DNA of 64,000 nt from NCBI RefSeq assembly GCF_910596095.1, contig NC_056550.1, positions 6,906,501 to 6,970,500 of the forward strand, written 5' to 3'. The translations under genes and the position numbers were made by a program. This DNA comes from Thunnus maccoyii. Taxonomy: Eukaryota > Chordata > Actinopteri > Scombriformes > Scombridae. Below the pieces are notes generated by a model. The model saw only the letters and a program-made list of their open reading frames with translations, did no database searches and had not been told where the DNA came from. Below are positions 13,887 through 27,545 of the stretch, one piece after another. The first letter of the stretch is position 1. Each line of letters starts with the position of its first letter.

Positions 13887-15870
13887 TAAAATAGTAAGAT
13901 CACTAGAGCTGTCATGAGCATCTAGGCTTTAGGCTTCCCTGATACACTGTAAACCTGTTTTCTGCATTTTTTGCAGGAGATACTAAACAGAGCATGTGAT
14001 TCCTGATAAGATAAACTAAATGCAAACAAGTCATGTTTCTCCTTGGGCCTCTGGCTCCTCACTATCACTTCTTCTGTCTTATGTCATAGTTAATCACAGG
14101 TCTTATAACATGACTAGAGATACTAGCCTCACACTCGCAGTTTGGTAAATATGGGGATTATATTCTTAAATAAACTGTACTTGATTAATGCCGTTGCTCA
14201 GTTAAAGCCTCAGAGATTACTGGGGCCTGTCTACAGGGGAAACAAAGAGATATCGGCACACAGAGAACAAGAAACAGAGCACTGGCGTCAAAGCATGAAG
14301 TCTGTACTCTTAGTGGCTTTTTTTTCTCTAAGTGATGTAACACCTCACTTTGTGTTTGAATTCCCATCATTTCTGTTATGATGTTAACAGGTTTCGTTTC
14401 CTCCTCAAAAACTGACCATAAATACCTCCAACTCAACCCAACAAATTGCATTAGCAGCTGATGCCTGCGGGACGTTATTACAACATACTGTGGGAATTTG
14501 TGTGTGCAAGAATCTCTGCAACATGACATTAGAGATTCAACCCCAGTGGCAGTGTTATAACCTCCTGAACAAGCGCATTGAAGCAGAGCAGACTGGCTAT
14601 TCAGGGGTAACAGGCTGGACGGCAGTGACCTGGAGTCCCTGCGAATTTACTCCTAAAAATAATTTCAGGTAAATTTATTACACACAATAACATCAATAAT
14701 GGCTTGAAGCTTGCTTGTATTTTGAGCTGATTAAACAGAAACATGAGCATGTATGAGCAACGTGAGTTGAGGTTTGACCCAGATTGCTGTTTCAGCTTCA
14801 GTCATACATTGATTTCCAGCCACAATTCTCATAGTCAGAAGACAGACAGCATGCCCTGTGGTTTTTGTCTGAGGGTGGCATGACTGACACATAATCTTGC
14901 TTGCTGCCTCTGAAGTTTGTGTTATATTGTTTTTTGTTTCGTTCTCTTTACATGCACAGGAACCTGTTTTTGTCTGGTTGCTGTGTGTGTGATTGAAAAA
15001 CAGGCCAAGATAAACAAGCATAGTTTGCTAAGGAATGTGTGTCTACATGCTACAGATCTACCTGAAATGCAAAAATGCAGGATTTATATTGTAATACATT
15101 ATGCATCATCATCATTCCATATTATGGCCTCGTTTAGTGTCTTTCCCAGACTGCCAAGTGGGAGGAATGTTTTCTGAAGTGTTTTTTTTAAGTGTTTAGT
15201 TTAGTTTCTGAAGAGTATTTAGTGTTTCCAATGATGTTTTACAGTTCTGTTGAACAGTGGGAGTCTGGGAACTGCTGTGGCAGGAATGTTTGGACTGACA
15301 GTGGGGTGTGTGTTTGAATATATTTCAGATGTAACCAGACCTGACTTGGTTTTCACCATTTTCAGAAGTGGGCAAAGTGGCAAATATTTTTTAAAAATTT
15401 TTTTTATTTGTGCATTAAAAGTGGAAAAACATCACAAATCCCCTTCTCTACTAAAATATGCGTTTATATTTTTTAAACAAACCTCAAACCTCAGCAAAGG
15501 TTGCTTTTATGCCAACAATAATTTCAAGAATAAGTGTATGTTTCTTTCAAATGTAGCGTAGAAAATTGAAATTATTCTTTAATTGCAGGATACACTACAT
15601 GCTGCACATGTTATTAATAAAGGAGAAGCTAAAACAACATTGAGATTTCTTGAAAGATTCTTCCTTGCCATCAACTTCTTGGATTCTACTGGTGCCAATA
15701 TAAAGTCAGTATAATGTTACGTCAGTATCATGATAAACAAAATGATTAATTTGGTCAGTTAGCTAGTTAAAGATTGATAATTCGGTTAGTTTCCTGTGCA
15801 GTGGAAAACAAACACAGCATCAGACAAAAGTCCTTTGTCCATCTTTAAAAGATTCAATTATGGTCTTTTT
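13887..15870. other. non-coding, nothing recognised
   Basis: Several 60-110 codon frames without family similarity. AT-rich around 15160-15480. Confidence 0.5.
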
Positions 15871-16585
15871 AAAGCTGCAATAATACATTTTTGGTCACTT
15901 TGGGGCAGCAAAATAAGCTTAAAACACAACACAAAGTTCTTGTCATGAACATGTTAGCTCAGTTGCTCATTTACACATCCACTCGTGTTCCTGGCCACCC
16001 AAAGAATGTAAGTCCAATATCCACTCTCCTTTAGCTCTGTTTTAGGTCTCCACCAACTCCTGATGGAAATATCTGGCTCTTTAGCTGCTAAATGTTCCAC
16101 CGTGTTCACCAGCTAGTCGCCAAATTTTTGTCTTCCGTTTGGCGCTGAGTAGGTATGTACAGTGGGTTTTTAGAGCTGCTTCAGATGGAAACTAAGTTGA
16201 TAAGAGCAGTGAGAGTGAACCAAAACGGTAAATCTGTGGGCTGGAAAATCAAAACATGAGTTAAAAGACATTAAAACACTCTGTAAAGCTGAGGGGAATT
16301 GCAGAGTTGGGTTATGATTCTCAGTGGCTTCATCGCTACGAGCGACCTGTTTCACATGACAGTCACGAATACCATTGTTAATATAGAAATAAAAGTTAAA
16401 TTTAGTTTAGTTATTCTTTCAGACATTCCTTGTGTGTCCATGGTGATTGCCAGACAAACAAAACAACAAAAGACATTACCGTTTAAAAGACAGACATCAA
16501 ACAGCACAGTGCTCCATAAAATCATGCAGTATAAGACCTCACCACAACATCACCAACAATCAAAATCAAGTCAGTGCAGCTTTAA
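15871..16585 (+). mobile_element. repeat A copy 2 with TTAAAGCTGCA-type ends
   Basis: The left end aaagctgcaataatac and the reverse-complemented right end ttaaagctgcactgac form short terminal inverted repeats. It shares interior blocks with copies 1 and 3, including 'gtctccaccaactcctgatg' and 'gttcaccagctagtcgcc'. About 715 bp, no coding capacity. Confidence 0.6.
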
Positions 16586-18016
16586 TGGTCTTTAAATAAC
16601 CCAGCACATTTATCCAGCCGGAATTTTCTTTTTAACGTGCTATTGATCTGACTATTGTAGATGGCCTCGGTTAAGAGGATTTAGTGTCCTGCGGTGATGC
16701 TATCATGCCTGGAGGTGAAAACCCCCTACATTTACTATGGTAATGCACTCTTACTGCAGGGGGCGAATCAGTCCCTGTGAGCTAAACAGAAACCCTGCGA
16801 CCACAAACTAATGTTTGAAGCTCCCATAGAGAGAAACACTGTTTCACTGAGCACATTTGAAACCCTCACGAGTGTACGTGATACACAAAGTAATAAAAAA
16901 TCTTTTGTACTATAATATCAGGCGAGATCAGTAGAGATTTGTTTTGTTGGTCTAGTGTGTTCTTAGTCCTTACTGTACCGCTCTGAATGCTGTCTTGGAA
17001 ATGTTGTTAGACTGAACCGTTCATTCGGGTGGAAGCATCAGACCGCCAAGTGCAGACAGTGGGACCACAGAGTTGTTTGCCAGTCATTGTGCTGCTATTG
17101 AGCACAGTCTCTCTGCTCATCCAGTATTGTTTTAACTCTCTTTAAAGCTTAATGATCCCAAACCTCAAACTTTCAGCACAACGGAATCCACTGTGTGCAA
17201 CCCAATGGCGATTTTATTATTGTTTTTTGTTTTTCTTGCTCTTTCAAATGGTTCCCTTCCTTCACACAGTGCCCCGGCTAAACAAGGCCCCAGGCTGTTT
17301 GCTTTACGGTGGTGCCTTCCTTTCTGAGTTTCTTAATGTTGTGGGTGGGAAACAGGGAAGGGGAGATGGCGGGAAAAAGAACCAGAGGAAGAGAAGAAAA
17401 TAGGGTATAAAGAAGTGAGAGCAAGAGGAAGAGATGATGCCAAAGAAAGCTCTCAAGACATATTGCTTGTGTCACCACTTGGCCTCTCTCGGTCTCTTTT
17501 ATTTATCTGCTGCAGTTTGGAAAGCTTAAGGGAAGTGAGCCCAAATCCTTAAAAGTTTGCCTCGACCCTGCATCAGTGTCACTGGTTCATCGCTTTTGAT
17601 TACTTCCATGAGTCCAGATGGAGGACAGTGACGAGAGCATGTTAACTGTCTGTGTCACAGTGAGGAGGAGAGAGTGGAGGATTGGGCCAGGAGGCCCAGG
17701 GCTCCGATAAGCTCTCCTTTATGAGAAATGTGGATTTCTGCCGGGGGCTGCGGAGTGCCTGAGGGGGCCTGTGAACTCAACCACTCCTCTGCGGACACTC
17801 AAGAGGGGTTGTGTGAAATGGGTACCTCCCTCTCCCGTGGTTGTGCGTGGGAGGCAGGTCACGGACCCACCCTCCCCATTAAGAGCACGAGCTGAAGGGG
17901 GAAAATAACAGGGTGAACTAGCCCGAGGGTAACACTGTAGTGCCACCCTCTAATCACAGTTGCCTCACTCACATATGGACAAAAAAAGTATATACTGTAC
18001 ATGCTTGTACAATGAA

Positions 18017-18018
<2 letters not shown>
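16586..18018. other. non-coding, relatively GC-rich and repeat-poor
   Basis: No gene recognised. The segment at about 17480-17930 is unique-looking and could be a regulatory element, but nothing in the sequence proves it. Confidence 0.4.

Positions 18019-18053
<35 letters not shown>
18019..18053. repeat. (CA)n microsatellite
   Basis: Pure CA run of about 35 bp, 78 bp before the palindromic repeat B copy. Confidence 0.95.
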
Positions 18054-18057
<4 letters not shown>

Positions 18058-18130
18058 GTACAGTACACATTGAAAACACATGCTGGCACATCAGAGTCGT
18101 GCATAGAGTTTGTGTGCCACTGACGCAATT

Positions 18131-18292
18131 TAAAGGAAATGTCTGACATTTTGGGCAATTTGCTTATCTTGTCAAGAGTTAGATTAGAAGATTGATACCA
18201 CGCTCATGTCTCAGAGTGGTATTGATCTTCTCAACTAACTCTCAGCAAGAGAGCTATTAACTTATTTCCTAAAATGTAAAACGATTCCTTTA
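18131..18292. mobile_element. palindromic fold-back copy of repeat B
   Basis: The left arm (taaaggaaatgtctgacatt…gaagattgatacca) and the right arm (…tggtattgatcttctcaact…attccttta) are reverse complements over about 80 bp each with essentially no loop. The whole 162-bp unit can form one long hairpin. It follows a (CA)n tract at 18019-18053. Confidence 0.75.
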
Positions 18293-19734
18293 ATGTGGTG
18301 TAAAAGTGCACACATATAGTTCTGTTGAGTCCATGTACACACGCACACATACATTCCTGCAAACCTCACTGGTTGAATTTGTACCATTTTTAACAACACA
18401 TCCTTCAAAACTGAGGGACAGAGAGAGACAGAGTGCGGACCTTTAAATACACCACTGGGATTGAAACATCACTTATGTCATTGAACTGTGGTCAGAGAAA
18501 ATATTTTTGATTGACAGAGGTGATTTATAGCCACTCAAACTTCAAACAGATTTGGTTTATTTGAACTTGTAGCCTGTTTTACTTCCCTTTCACATGACTC
18601 TTCTCATAAAGTCAGTGGCTTAAAAAGATGGAAAAAAAAGACCTTCTGGCTTTTCACAAAGCTCGAGTTGCACAAAAGAAAGAATTCAGTAGAAAAGAGG
18701 TAGATCCCATCTAGCTGGTGCAGCGTGTGAGGGATTTTGGTATCGTGTGATTGAGGCTTTGCTGCCAAGCACAGAAGGGGCAGAAGGCTAAGAGCACACA
18801 TTTTCTTTGGTTATGTGTCTGTGTGTGTATGGCTGTATGCATTGTGCATGTGTTTGAAAGAGTGTGTATCTTATCACATTGTGAGGACAGATGAAATAGA
18901 GTTGGTTTTGTTTGAACAGTGTAGCTTGGATTGATTTGTAACTTTCTTCATGTACGCACTACTTTGTAAAAACATTTTACTCCGTGACCACTTGAACAGG
19001 CCCAACAGCTTCACACATTGTGTGCATCATCGTCTCCTTTGAGATGATTTATTTCTGCTCAGGTCCTGTCTGACATCTTTATTGTCAACATTTGGTCCAA
19101 CTGTTAACATGAACATTTTCTTTTTCTTCCTCAGGGCTCAAACTTCCAAAGATACATATCATCATGAGGTCAGTGGTAAAATGACTTCAGTGTTTGTGTG
19201 CTGGTGTGTGTCTACATGAATATGTGTGTCAGTGTGTAAGTCCAACTTGATCAGATCAGACCAGAGTGAGGTCCAGACTGTCTGCAGGAATCCTCCTCTG
19301 AACTGTAGGGAAGATTTATGGGTACCAGAGGTGCCTGGGGATGATCGCTTCATTCAATGTCTTCATTGTGCTGTGAACACGTGTGCTGTGGTATTGGGTA
19401 AAGGAGGTATATGGGGCGATACTCAATCCCCTTTCTAAAGGGATTAAAAGGGCAAACCAGACACATGCGCACATAAGCTTATAGAGCGCATAAAACAAAC
19501 AATAAAATACCCTCACACATTAGAAGTATGCTCCTATTTGCTCTCAGGATTGTTCTGAATATTAAGCTTCAAAGATTTCAGCATCTACTGAGTTAAGAGA
19601 TGTGGGTCAATTGTTTCTTAAATGAATGACTCAATCAATCAATCAATGATGAATGACAATGAATGTTTCTATAACTCTATTTTGATAAAAACCAAAGACC
19701 GAATAGTTTTAATGTAACACACAGGCTGTACTTA
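18293..19734. other. non-coding, nothing recognised
   Basis: A few short simple repeats (tcaatcaatcaat near 19630). No coding exon. Confidence 0.5.
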
Positions 19735-20035
19735 TAAACAGTGGTAGTTTGAGCTAAATGCTAATGTCAGTATGCTAACTCACTCACCATCTTAGTTTAG
19801 CACAAAGCTGCTGACTGATGGGAATGTCTTTAGTTTTTTAGGTATTCAGTTATTTAAGTATTAGAAAAATTGAAATGTAAACTTCAGGGGGTCACCAAAG
19901 TTATTACAATTCATCCTCTGGGAACCATGAACGAACAAATTTCATGGCAATCCATAATTGTTAATATATTTCCATCTGGACTGAAAGAAGAGCAGACCAA
20001 CATTGCCTTCCCTAGATCTATGCTGCACACATGAC
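19735..20035 (+). mobile_element. repeat G copy 2
   Basis: Blocks agctaaatgctaatgtcagt, ctgctgactgatgggaatgt, gggggtcaccaaagttatta and atttcatggcaatccat are in the order usual for this teleost repeat. Confidence 0.5.
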
Positions 20036-20302
20036 TAAAAAATAGGCTGAAATCTGCAAAAATTGTCTAAAATCTGCTTTGGGTGGCAGAGTTGGGTGTC
20101 CTCGAGTTATTATTAATGATTCTCTCACATTGCACAGTCACTTGTGTTGATGTAAAAATGTTAATATCAAAAATGTCACTTAATGCAGGTTTTAAGTGAT
20201 ATGTTACAACATAGATGCAATAAATTGAAACAATGCAACCAATCAAATTGTGGAATCACTTTAAGTTGAATCCAATTTTGGTGATTTGGACTTTTTATTG
20301 TT

Positions 20303-20341
<39 letters not shown>

Positions 20342-23300
20342 GTTTTTTGGGTTTTTTTGATAAATTGAAGGGTAAGTATGCCTTTGTTGGTTTCGAAAAT
20401 CCTCCGGCTTCTTAGGCTAAATAAACCATTTAAAACCCATTGGATTATCTGAAAAATGCATTGTCACAAAGCTGAAAACAGAGCTGTTTGTATAAGTGTG
20501 TGAAAAATTCACATTTTGGAGATAAATGCTAAGCTGGCATTAGCTTAAGCATTAATGACATGGCTGGCAAACAGGATTGCCAAAATAAACTACAATAAAG
20601 TACACCTTTACCATAAGCTTTTCTTTTCATCTACCACCCAGTAAAATGTCTGTACTTATGTGTTGTGACAGTAAGGTTGGATTAAGGAAGAATAATTTCT
20701 TTGCACTACAGTCCTCACCCCTTCTCTTACAAACCGTCTTGACACTCTAGTGTGAAACTGTCAAGTAAAGCCAGAAATAATAAAGATTTTATCTTTAAAA
20801 AAGTAGAAATCTGTTTGACTGCCAGATGTTTTCACATCTTGGATGGCAAAGACACCAAAGATAAGGCGCTTCCCTTTCATTCCTGTTTTTCTTGGCTCAT
20901 CAGTTAGTTGGACAGACAATAATAAGTTTGGACACTGGAGCCTTTGGGACATGCACTCTTCATAATTGGCATATCTTTGGTCATTTTCATAGCCAAGTTC
21001 ACCATTTTTCCCACACACACACAAATGAAAGGCATTCCAGCTCTAAAGCCTACATTCAATGAGCTGTCATGGCTGGTCATAAATCGTTCTCTCGTCAGCT
21101 GGAGACAGTTAGAAATATTTCTGAGGTAGACAATGTTAAGCAATTATGCCAACATGCAGGGCTTGTCAAAACTTGTCTGCCCTTTGTTACAGTTACTTAG
21201 TAAGAATACAGTGTGAATAATGGGTAAATATTTATCTGGGTTGCTAATTTAACATCAAGGAAAGACTTTTTTAAAGTTTTTCTGTTTACCTTTATAGGTC
21301 GTAAGAATCTCATGACTCCAGCAGTTAGAGCTGTCAACTGTTCGTGCCAACGCATGTGTGTTTATGTGTGCCTACATGACTGAATGCACGATTACATGCA
21401 GGTTTGTGTGGGGGGCTGAGTGAGCATGTGACCTGGATTTCCCATCATGACACACTCATCCCCAGGAAAGAGAAAGGGAAGCTGCTGTTGGTTTATCAGC
21501 ATATATATCCATCATTGATCATCAGTACTGTGACACACTGTAACCACCCCAAACACACATTGAGTGATTTCTTGGCAAACACATTGCTCCAGCCAGCTGT
21601 GGTAAAAGTTCACCTGCTGTTTACAGAGTACAGTTTTCCTCTGTGGGTCATTAAATTGTCCCTGAATTCACATGCTAAAACAGATTTTTAAAAACAATGG
21701 CATTTAAAGTCAGATGGTAACATTGGAAAACTTTGTTACTAAGTGTTATTTCAGCATAATTGACCATTCAATAAACCTGTATTACTCTTTAAATACTCTA
21801 TTTAAATTTGGATGACAGTTTCTTTTTTTACTGTCTCCAAAACCAAACGTGTAGCAAACATGTAGGAAATGGATTAAACAATATTTTTATCTGCTCTAAC
21901 ATAAACTGCAAACATTATCATGTTAGCAAGCTAACTTGCTCACTACTTATAGTAGTAGTACTAGTAGTACAATAGTGTTACTTCCAAGGCGAATGAATGT
22001 ATAACGTACTACACATTATACATTCATACGTAGGGTTACAGGAACTGCAAAAAAAGAAAGTCATGTTTACAACTAACACATCCACTGTGTAGTATTTTCA
22101 CACTGTGTGGAAGTCAATCCAGGATGCATCAGGGTGTAGGTTAATGTTAGTGGCTTTATCCTGCTCTATTGGATTCAAGTAAATTAACCCTCCAACAACC
22201 CCATCCAAACACACTCATCCTAAAAGCCAATTGTCTTCTAATGTTAAAAGTTAAATATACTGTTTTAAAAATGATATACCGTTTTAAAATGCAAACAATA
22301 AAGCAGAAATCTAGCGTAATAAATCTTGCTTGTCCACGTATGCAACTAAACAAGGTTAACAATCTATTAGCCTTAACATTTTTCCTTATCATACTTAAAA
22401 CTTGAGATTAATATACTAGCCTCAGTCTTTAAGCACAATATCATCTTTGTAGCCATCAAGTTTATATGTAAGACCCCTTCATTGGGTTCTCACCGGAAAC
22501 ATTAAAAGTCAGACACAGTGTTTTCAACCAACTCATTAAAGCTAAGGTTAGCTTAATTAGAAAATGATAGCTAGCTGCAGCTGATAAACTCTGCTAATGA
22601 CAGCTGTCATTTCAGCTGATTGCTAGAAATGGGAAGTCTGTTTTTGTCTACTTCTGTCTGGGACCAATTGTTTGTAATTACTTTGATTTTCAAGGGGTAA
22701 ATCTGCTACCATCATCAACAGCTTAGTGAACATCAATTGCTAATTGCTAATTGAGAACACTGTACAGTTACTAACATTAGTCTTTCAACAAGATGTCACA
22801 AGGCTCAACGACAGATATGGAGCAATATGGGTCAGGCTGCATGAGTTGCATCTGACATTGTCCATGTAATATGCACCTTCTGCCATGACAGATAATTTGG
22901 TGCATTATATCTGGGTTACAAAAGGTGCATCACAAAATGAAAAACCGGAAGCACCAGCTATCTGTCATCCTGCACCACCTACGCATTTCCAGAACAAACA
23001 GCCTCATTCCTAAGAAAATAACATTAGCTTTGAAAAAACAGTAGAGTGGCACGTAAGACAGATTTCAACACATATGACACTATTTATCTATCCATATTCC
23101 ACCTGTGTTTGTCTGGCTGCACTGCTGCTGTTCGAGGATGATGATGGGTGGCAACAGAGTTTGGGACAGTGGGCCTCCACAACATGTGGAAGAGACCAGG
23201 TGGGGTTTGCTGATGGCATGCCAGTGCAGGAATGTATTTGTCAGCATTGCACTTGTCCAGTGGGAATCACCCCTGAAATGTGGTAGTGTCACAGCTGAAG

Positions 23301-26079
23301 GTGTCAGGATCAGTTGGCCAAGTGGAACTGGTGTGTGCGTATTTGTGTGTAAAACTTGAGCAAATGCATGTGTGAAACTATTTCTGCAAGATTTTCCTGA
23401 AGCATAAACCTGCAGCATGTATAGTGTATCAGTCTGAGTGTGTATGCAGACAGTGATTATGAGAATGTGAGGGTTGGTTTTAGAGATAAAGACATAATTA
23501 TGATTAAAATGGGTCACTTTCCAAGTAGCCTTATTATTATTATTATTAGATTATTCTAACAGAAAAATACTTAAAATAAATTAAATTGAATACTATATCT
23601 GATGTTTCTTACTTCCCAGTGTGCTTATGTGTCTCCCAGTCAGAGCAGTGTTGATAGATTATGAAGGGGCCTGTGTTGGGAGGCAACTAGGCTTTCAGTA
23701 CAGCAGCCTGACCTCTAAATACACACCAGAGCACCCAAGGGTCGTGACCCCCAGTGTGTCCGGGGACCAGTTGCTGTGTGGGGCCTCTTTGCTCACGAGA
23801 GAGCAGGGGGGGTCAAAGCATGTGACCGAACCACTTGCTTCAGATGTCATGGAATAATTTACTGTGGTGCTTTTATGTCGCACCAACAGGTCTGACAAAT
23901 ATTACACCTCCTTCTTAAGAGAGAGAGAGAGAGAGAGTGTGTAAATACCTAAAATAATACATAAAATTAATAATTAAAATGAAGCATATAATATGAGCAT
24001 TTCGAGTTCTACTCTGAAAACATTTGTAGGTGTCTGCTTTATTTTTTCTATCTTTCTCACAGCTGTTTGGAAATTGAGCACTGAGTTTGTGGAGAACTTT
24101 GGCCGTCCAGAGTTGCAGTCTAAGCATCTTGCAGTTATGTCTTTTAGGGATTGCCAAAACCAGGTGGTCTGTTCCCACTGACCTCTGAGATTTCTTACAT
24201 CCAGACTTTGGAAAGCCTCATGAAAGAAAGAGTGTGGCTGCAGCCCTGCAGGGTATGTTTATACACTGGATAGGGGAGTATCACTGCCCAGATTCACTTC
24301 CATCTGCCCACTCATATCACAGAACTGTGCTACTGAGATCTTGTCATTTGTTTCTTCCTTCAGGTCTAAACAAACTGTCTTCATACCAGATGCATATTTC
24401 TGTGAAATGCTTCTGTGTCCCTTTTGGACAAGCTGTAACATGCTGTCAAAGCGAAGCCAGTCAAAGTGATGATAGTGAAAGATAAGCATCCCATCTGAGG
24501 CTGCAGGAGGGAGAAAACAGGATGTGAGAATGTTTTGTCATTGCGACCACATCGCTGCTAAAATCGTGTCATCTCATCTCTCTACATCAACCACTCCGGC
24601 CTGTAAAGCCAAGAAGACAAGACAAGCCTAGCAAACACACACTCGTAACTTCTCATTACAGCCTGCAGTTTAATAGCTCGCTCTCTGCTGTACACTGTCG
24701 CTGCAGCCAGCAGCTCTGACCCCTGACAATCAGTCAACATGGTACACGCTGAGCTTTAAAACACAACATCTACATTCCTTCCATCCTCAGGCCTCGTCTG
24801 ACAGCAGCTCAGGGGCGAACACGACACTGCAGACAAACCGCTGCTGTCACTCTCAATAGAAAATAATGCTGGAAAATTCAGCCATGTGTTCCACAGGCAT
24901 TTGGCGTGGTATAGTAGTTTTCGTGTCAAGGCGTGCAGAAAAATACTCACTGAGGTCAGCAGAGCACTGATGCATTCTGACACTCTGACCAAAGTGCACT
25001 GTGTTAGTGTGTCGTACATGGAGTTCAGTTCACTTGACAGCAAGATGATGTCCGAGAGAAATTCTACACCAAAAATCCCATATTAGACATTTAAAGTACT
25101 CAAGTGTACATAAAAGACAGTTCTGGTGTCAGCTCAGTTTCAAAAGCTTGTCAATTGATGTGATTAAAAGTTTCTCTGAGAGCCATAAAATCTTCATTGT
25201 TGGTGTAAGAGGTCCCTCTAGTGGAAGTGTGAAGGAATTCTTAAAAATTCTCTAAATCAGTAAAACTAACATTCACCAGAGGTAGGAGAGGATTTAGTTG
25301 AGCTCTGAGCACACAATACTTGAGAATCATAAGTATAAATTATATTCCAATTTCATCTTTAAGAAGTTAATTAGTATTTTGTGATCAACATCTTGCTGTC
25401 AAATTGTGCCCTTACACAAACATTAACATGATAACTTCATTATCAAAATAACATTGTATTTCTAGCCAAAGTATTTGGCATATCAACATATTCATGATTT
25501 GAACTGTTCAAGTTCAATTTTTATCAATGGCCATAATTATATAAACATAGGCTACACTTTCCCTATAAAACTGTCTAATCACTTTAATGAAATAATCTGA
25601 TTATTAATCATCAACTCAATGTATAATAGATACAGTATGTTTTTTAGTTTCAACCCAGAATTGCTCCTCACCTTAATGATCATGAGCTCAGGCCTCATGA
25701 TTTAAATGTTCCTGCCAGTAAATTGTTTAGCTGCAGCTGTAAACCAGTCAAATCCTGGCGTGTCTCATCTCATTATAACACTAAATAAACACTAAATACA
25801 ATTATTTTTACAGTTTGATAGCGCCTTAGTTCTTTTACCATCTGTTATTTCTCACAAAAGCACGTTATTTTTTTAAATGATTTTAGCAGAGGTGGACCAC
25901 CTGGTCTATAAAACACCGCCCTAAACCCTAAACTTGTAAAATGAATGAATATTCAGCCAAATACCAGACTAATCTAATTAAAATTGTTGAGAAATGTTGT
26001 TAGCAGTGTGTATTCAGGTCAACTCTCCAGAAACAAACGCTCAACAAACTACTCAGTGCTGTTTCATTCAATGTACAAG
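20036..26079. other. non-coding, about 6 kb
   Basis: Contains the (GTT)n tract at 20301-20343, short (TTA)n at about 23530-23548 and (GA)n at about 23921-23937. No exon with family similarity. Frames around 23080-23517 and 24234-24489 are unsupported. Confidence 0.5.
20301..20343. repeat. (GTT)n microsatellite
   Basis: About 12 trinucleotide units followed by a T-rich stretch. It gives rise to a false poly-Val frame. Confidence 0.95.
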
Positions 26080-26425
26080 TAACACTTTACTTTAAGCCTC
26101 AATATTTAGAATTTATAAGCATTATAGAAACATTTAATAGATGGTTTATAACACACTGTAATGTAGTTATAAGTGTTCAATGTACAGTATTTGTCAGCAA
26201 TTATAACTTCTCCTATGAAGATGTGTTTTATATTATTGCAACTGTATTTTACTATATTGTCATTCTTTATCTGTTTATACAGCAGCATCACTTATGAGTG
26301 TCTGTAGGAGGAGGTATAGTTTTTGATAAATACATTAATAAACACTTATCTGCTTAATAACTACATTAAAGTGTGTTATATACCATTTATTAACAGTTTA
26401 TAAATGCCAGGGGGACTTATAGATC
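26080..26425. mobile_element. AT-rich interspersed repeat ('aacactttactttaag' family)
   Basis: Contains aacactttactttaagcct, atggtttataacacactgta and ttataagtgttc, a pattern seen repeatedly in teleost non-coding DNA. No coding capacity, boundaries approximate. Confidence 0.4.
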
Positions 26426-27181
26426 ACAGTTGATTTAACTTCACAGATGAAATCATAGTTTGTCAGACTTTTACCAAACAAAACTATTATGCTAAACTGC
26501 TGTTGTATCCATTCATTTTAAACTGTTAAAACTCTTAAATGTCACCTAAACTTTGGGAAATCAAAAAAGAAAACAAACAAAACAAGTTTGAAATACAGCT
26601 GTATGAGTTTGAACAATGTACACATTTAAAGCAAGTTTGTAAAGACTGACATGATGCAGGGTCTGACACTGTTAAGAGTTAAATCCAAACACACTCAGTT
26701 GCCGTGTATATTAGGTACACCTAGCTAAACTGCCGTGCAATAAATATTACCTCCATGAAAGTTATAATGTTCAGTTTGTACTGAGACTGTTTTAGAGAGG
26801 TGCTGAATGTTTTCAAGACTGCTTTTGAATTGTGTTGTGTTAGTTATTCCTAATATTCTTGGTTTTACAGTAGATGCGACGCTTTCATGGAGACGTTTCA
26901 CTTTTACACCACAAGATGTCGCCATAGCGGCTCAAAGTCTGCACGTGCAGCTGTCCTCTGATTGATGGGCCTTAAAATACAGATGTGCCATTCATCATAA
27001 ACGGGTCCACACAATGCAACACAACAATGACTGAGCAAAGTAGTTACAGACAAGAAGAGTACAGTGAGAAGATGAGAACAGGTTGCATCACTTTGTATGT
27101 TATGGGGTCGTTTGTCAGCCCATAAATATTGTGTTAATGACCAGTTCAGCTCATGAAATTTACACATGTATCCTCCTTTAA

Positions 27182-27186
<5 letters not shown>

Positions 27187-27248
<62 letters not shown>

Positions 27249-27281
27249 CTGTATGCGTGTGTGTGTGTGCGTGTGTGCGCG
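27187..27281. repeat. (CT)n tract followed by (GT)n
   Basis: About 58 bp of pure CT dinucleotide, then tgtatgcgtgtgtgtgtg… . Strand-asymmetric polypyrimidine. Confidence 0.95.
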
Positions 27282-27545
27282 CTCTGACTTATCCTACTTT
27301 CGGGGACACATTCCAGTTCATTGGGGACGGCTTGTCCAATTGGGGACAAAAACCATATCCCCAATTTGCAAAAAGCTGATTGTTGGGTCATTAGTTAAGG
27401 TTAGGGTTAGATTAAGGTGAAGGTAAGGTTCAAGGTTAGGCAAGTAGTGGTTATGGTTAGGGTTAGGGTCTCCAGGAAATGAATGCAAGCCTATGTAATG
27501 TCCCCAAAAGTGACCTAAGTAAACATGTGGGTGTGCGTGCATGTG
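27282..27545 (+). repeat. teleost repeat with interstitial telomere-like GGTTAGGG motifs
   Basis: Contains cggggacacattccagttca and ttggggacaaaaac, then ggttagggttag, variants, ggttatggttagggttaggg, and ends tgtccccaaaagtgacctaa followed by a GT-rich tail. It is flanked on its left by (CT)n and (GT)n tracts. Confidence 0.6.

Noticed and set aside
27146-27391. Frame with Arg-Glu repeats (and Ser-Leu repeats on the other strand)
   Set aside because: Product of the (CT)n microsatellite.
27400-27475. True telomere or chromosome-fusion scar
   Set aside because: The GGTTAGGG units are few and degenerate and sit inside a dispersed repeat with defined flanking phrases.
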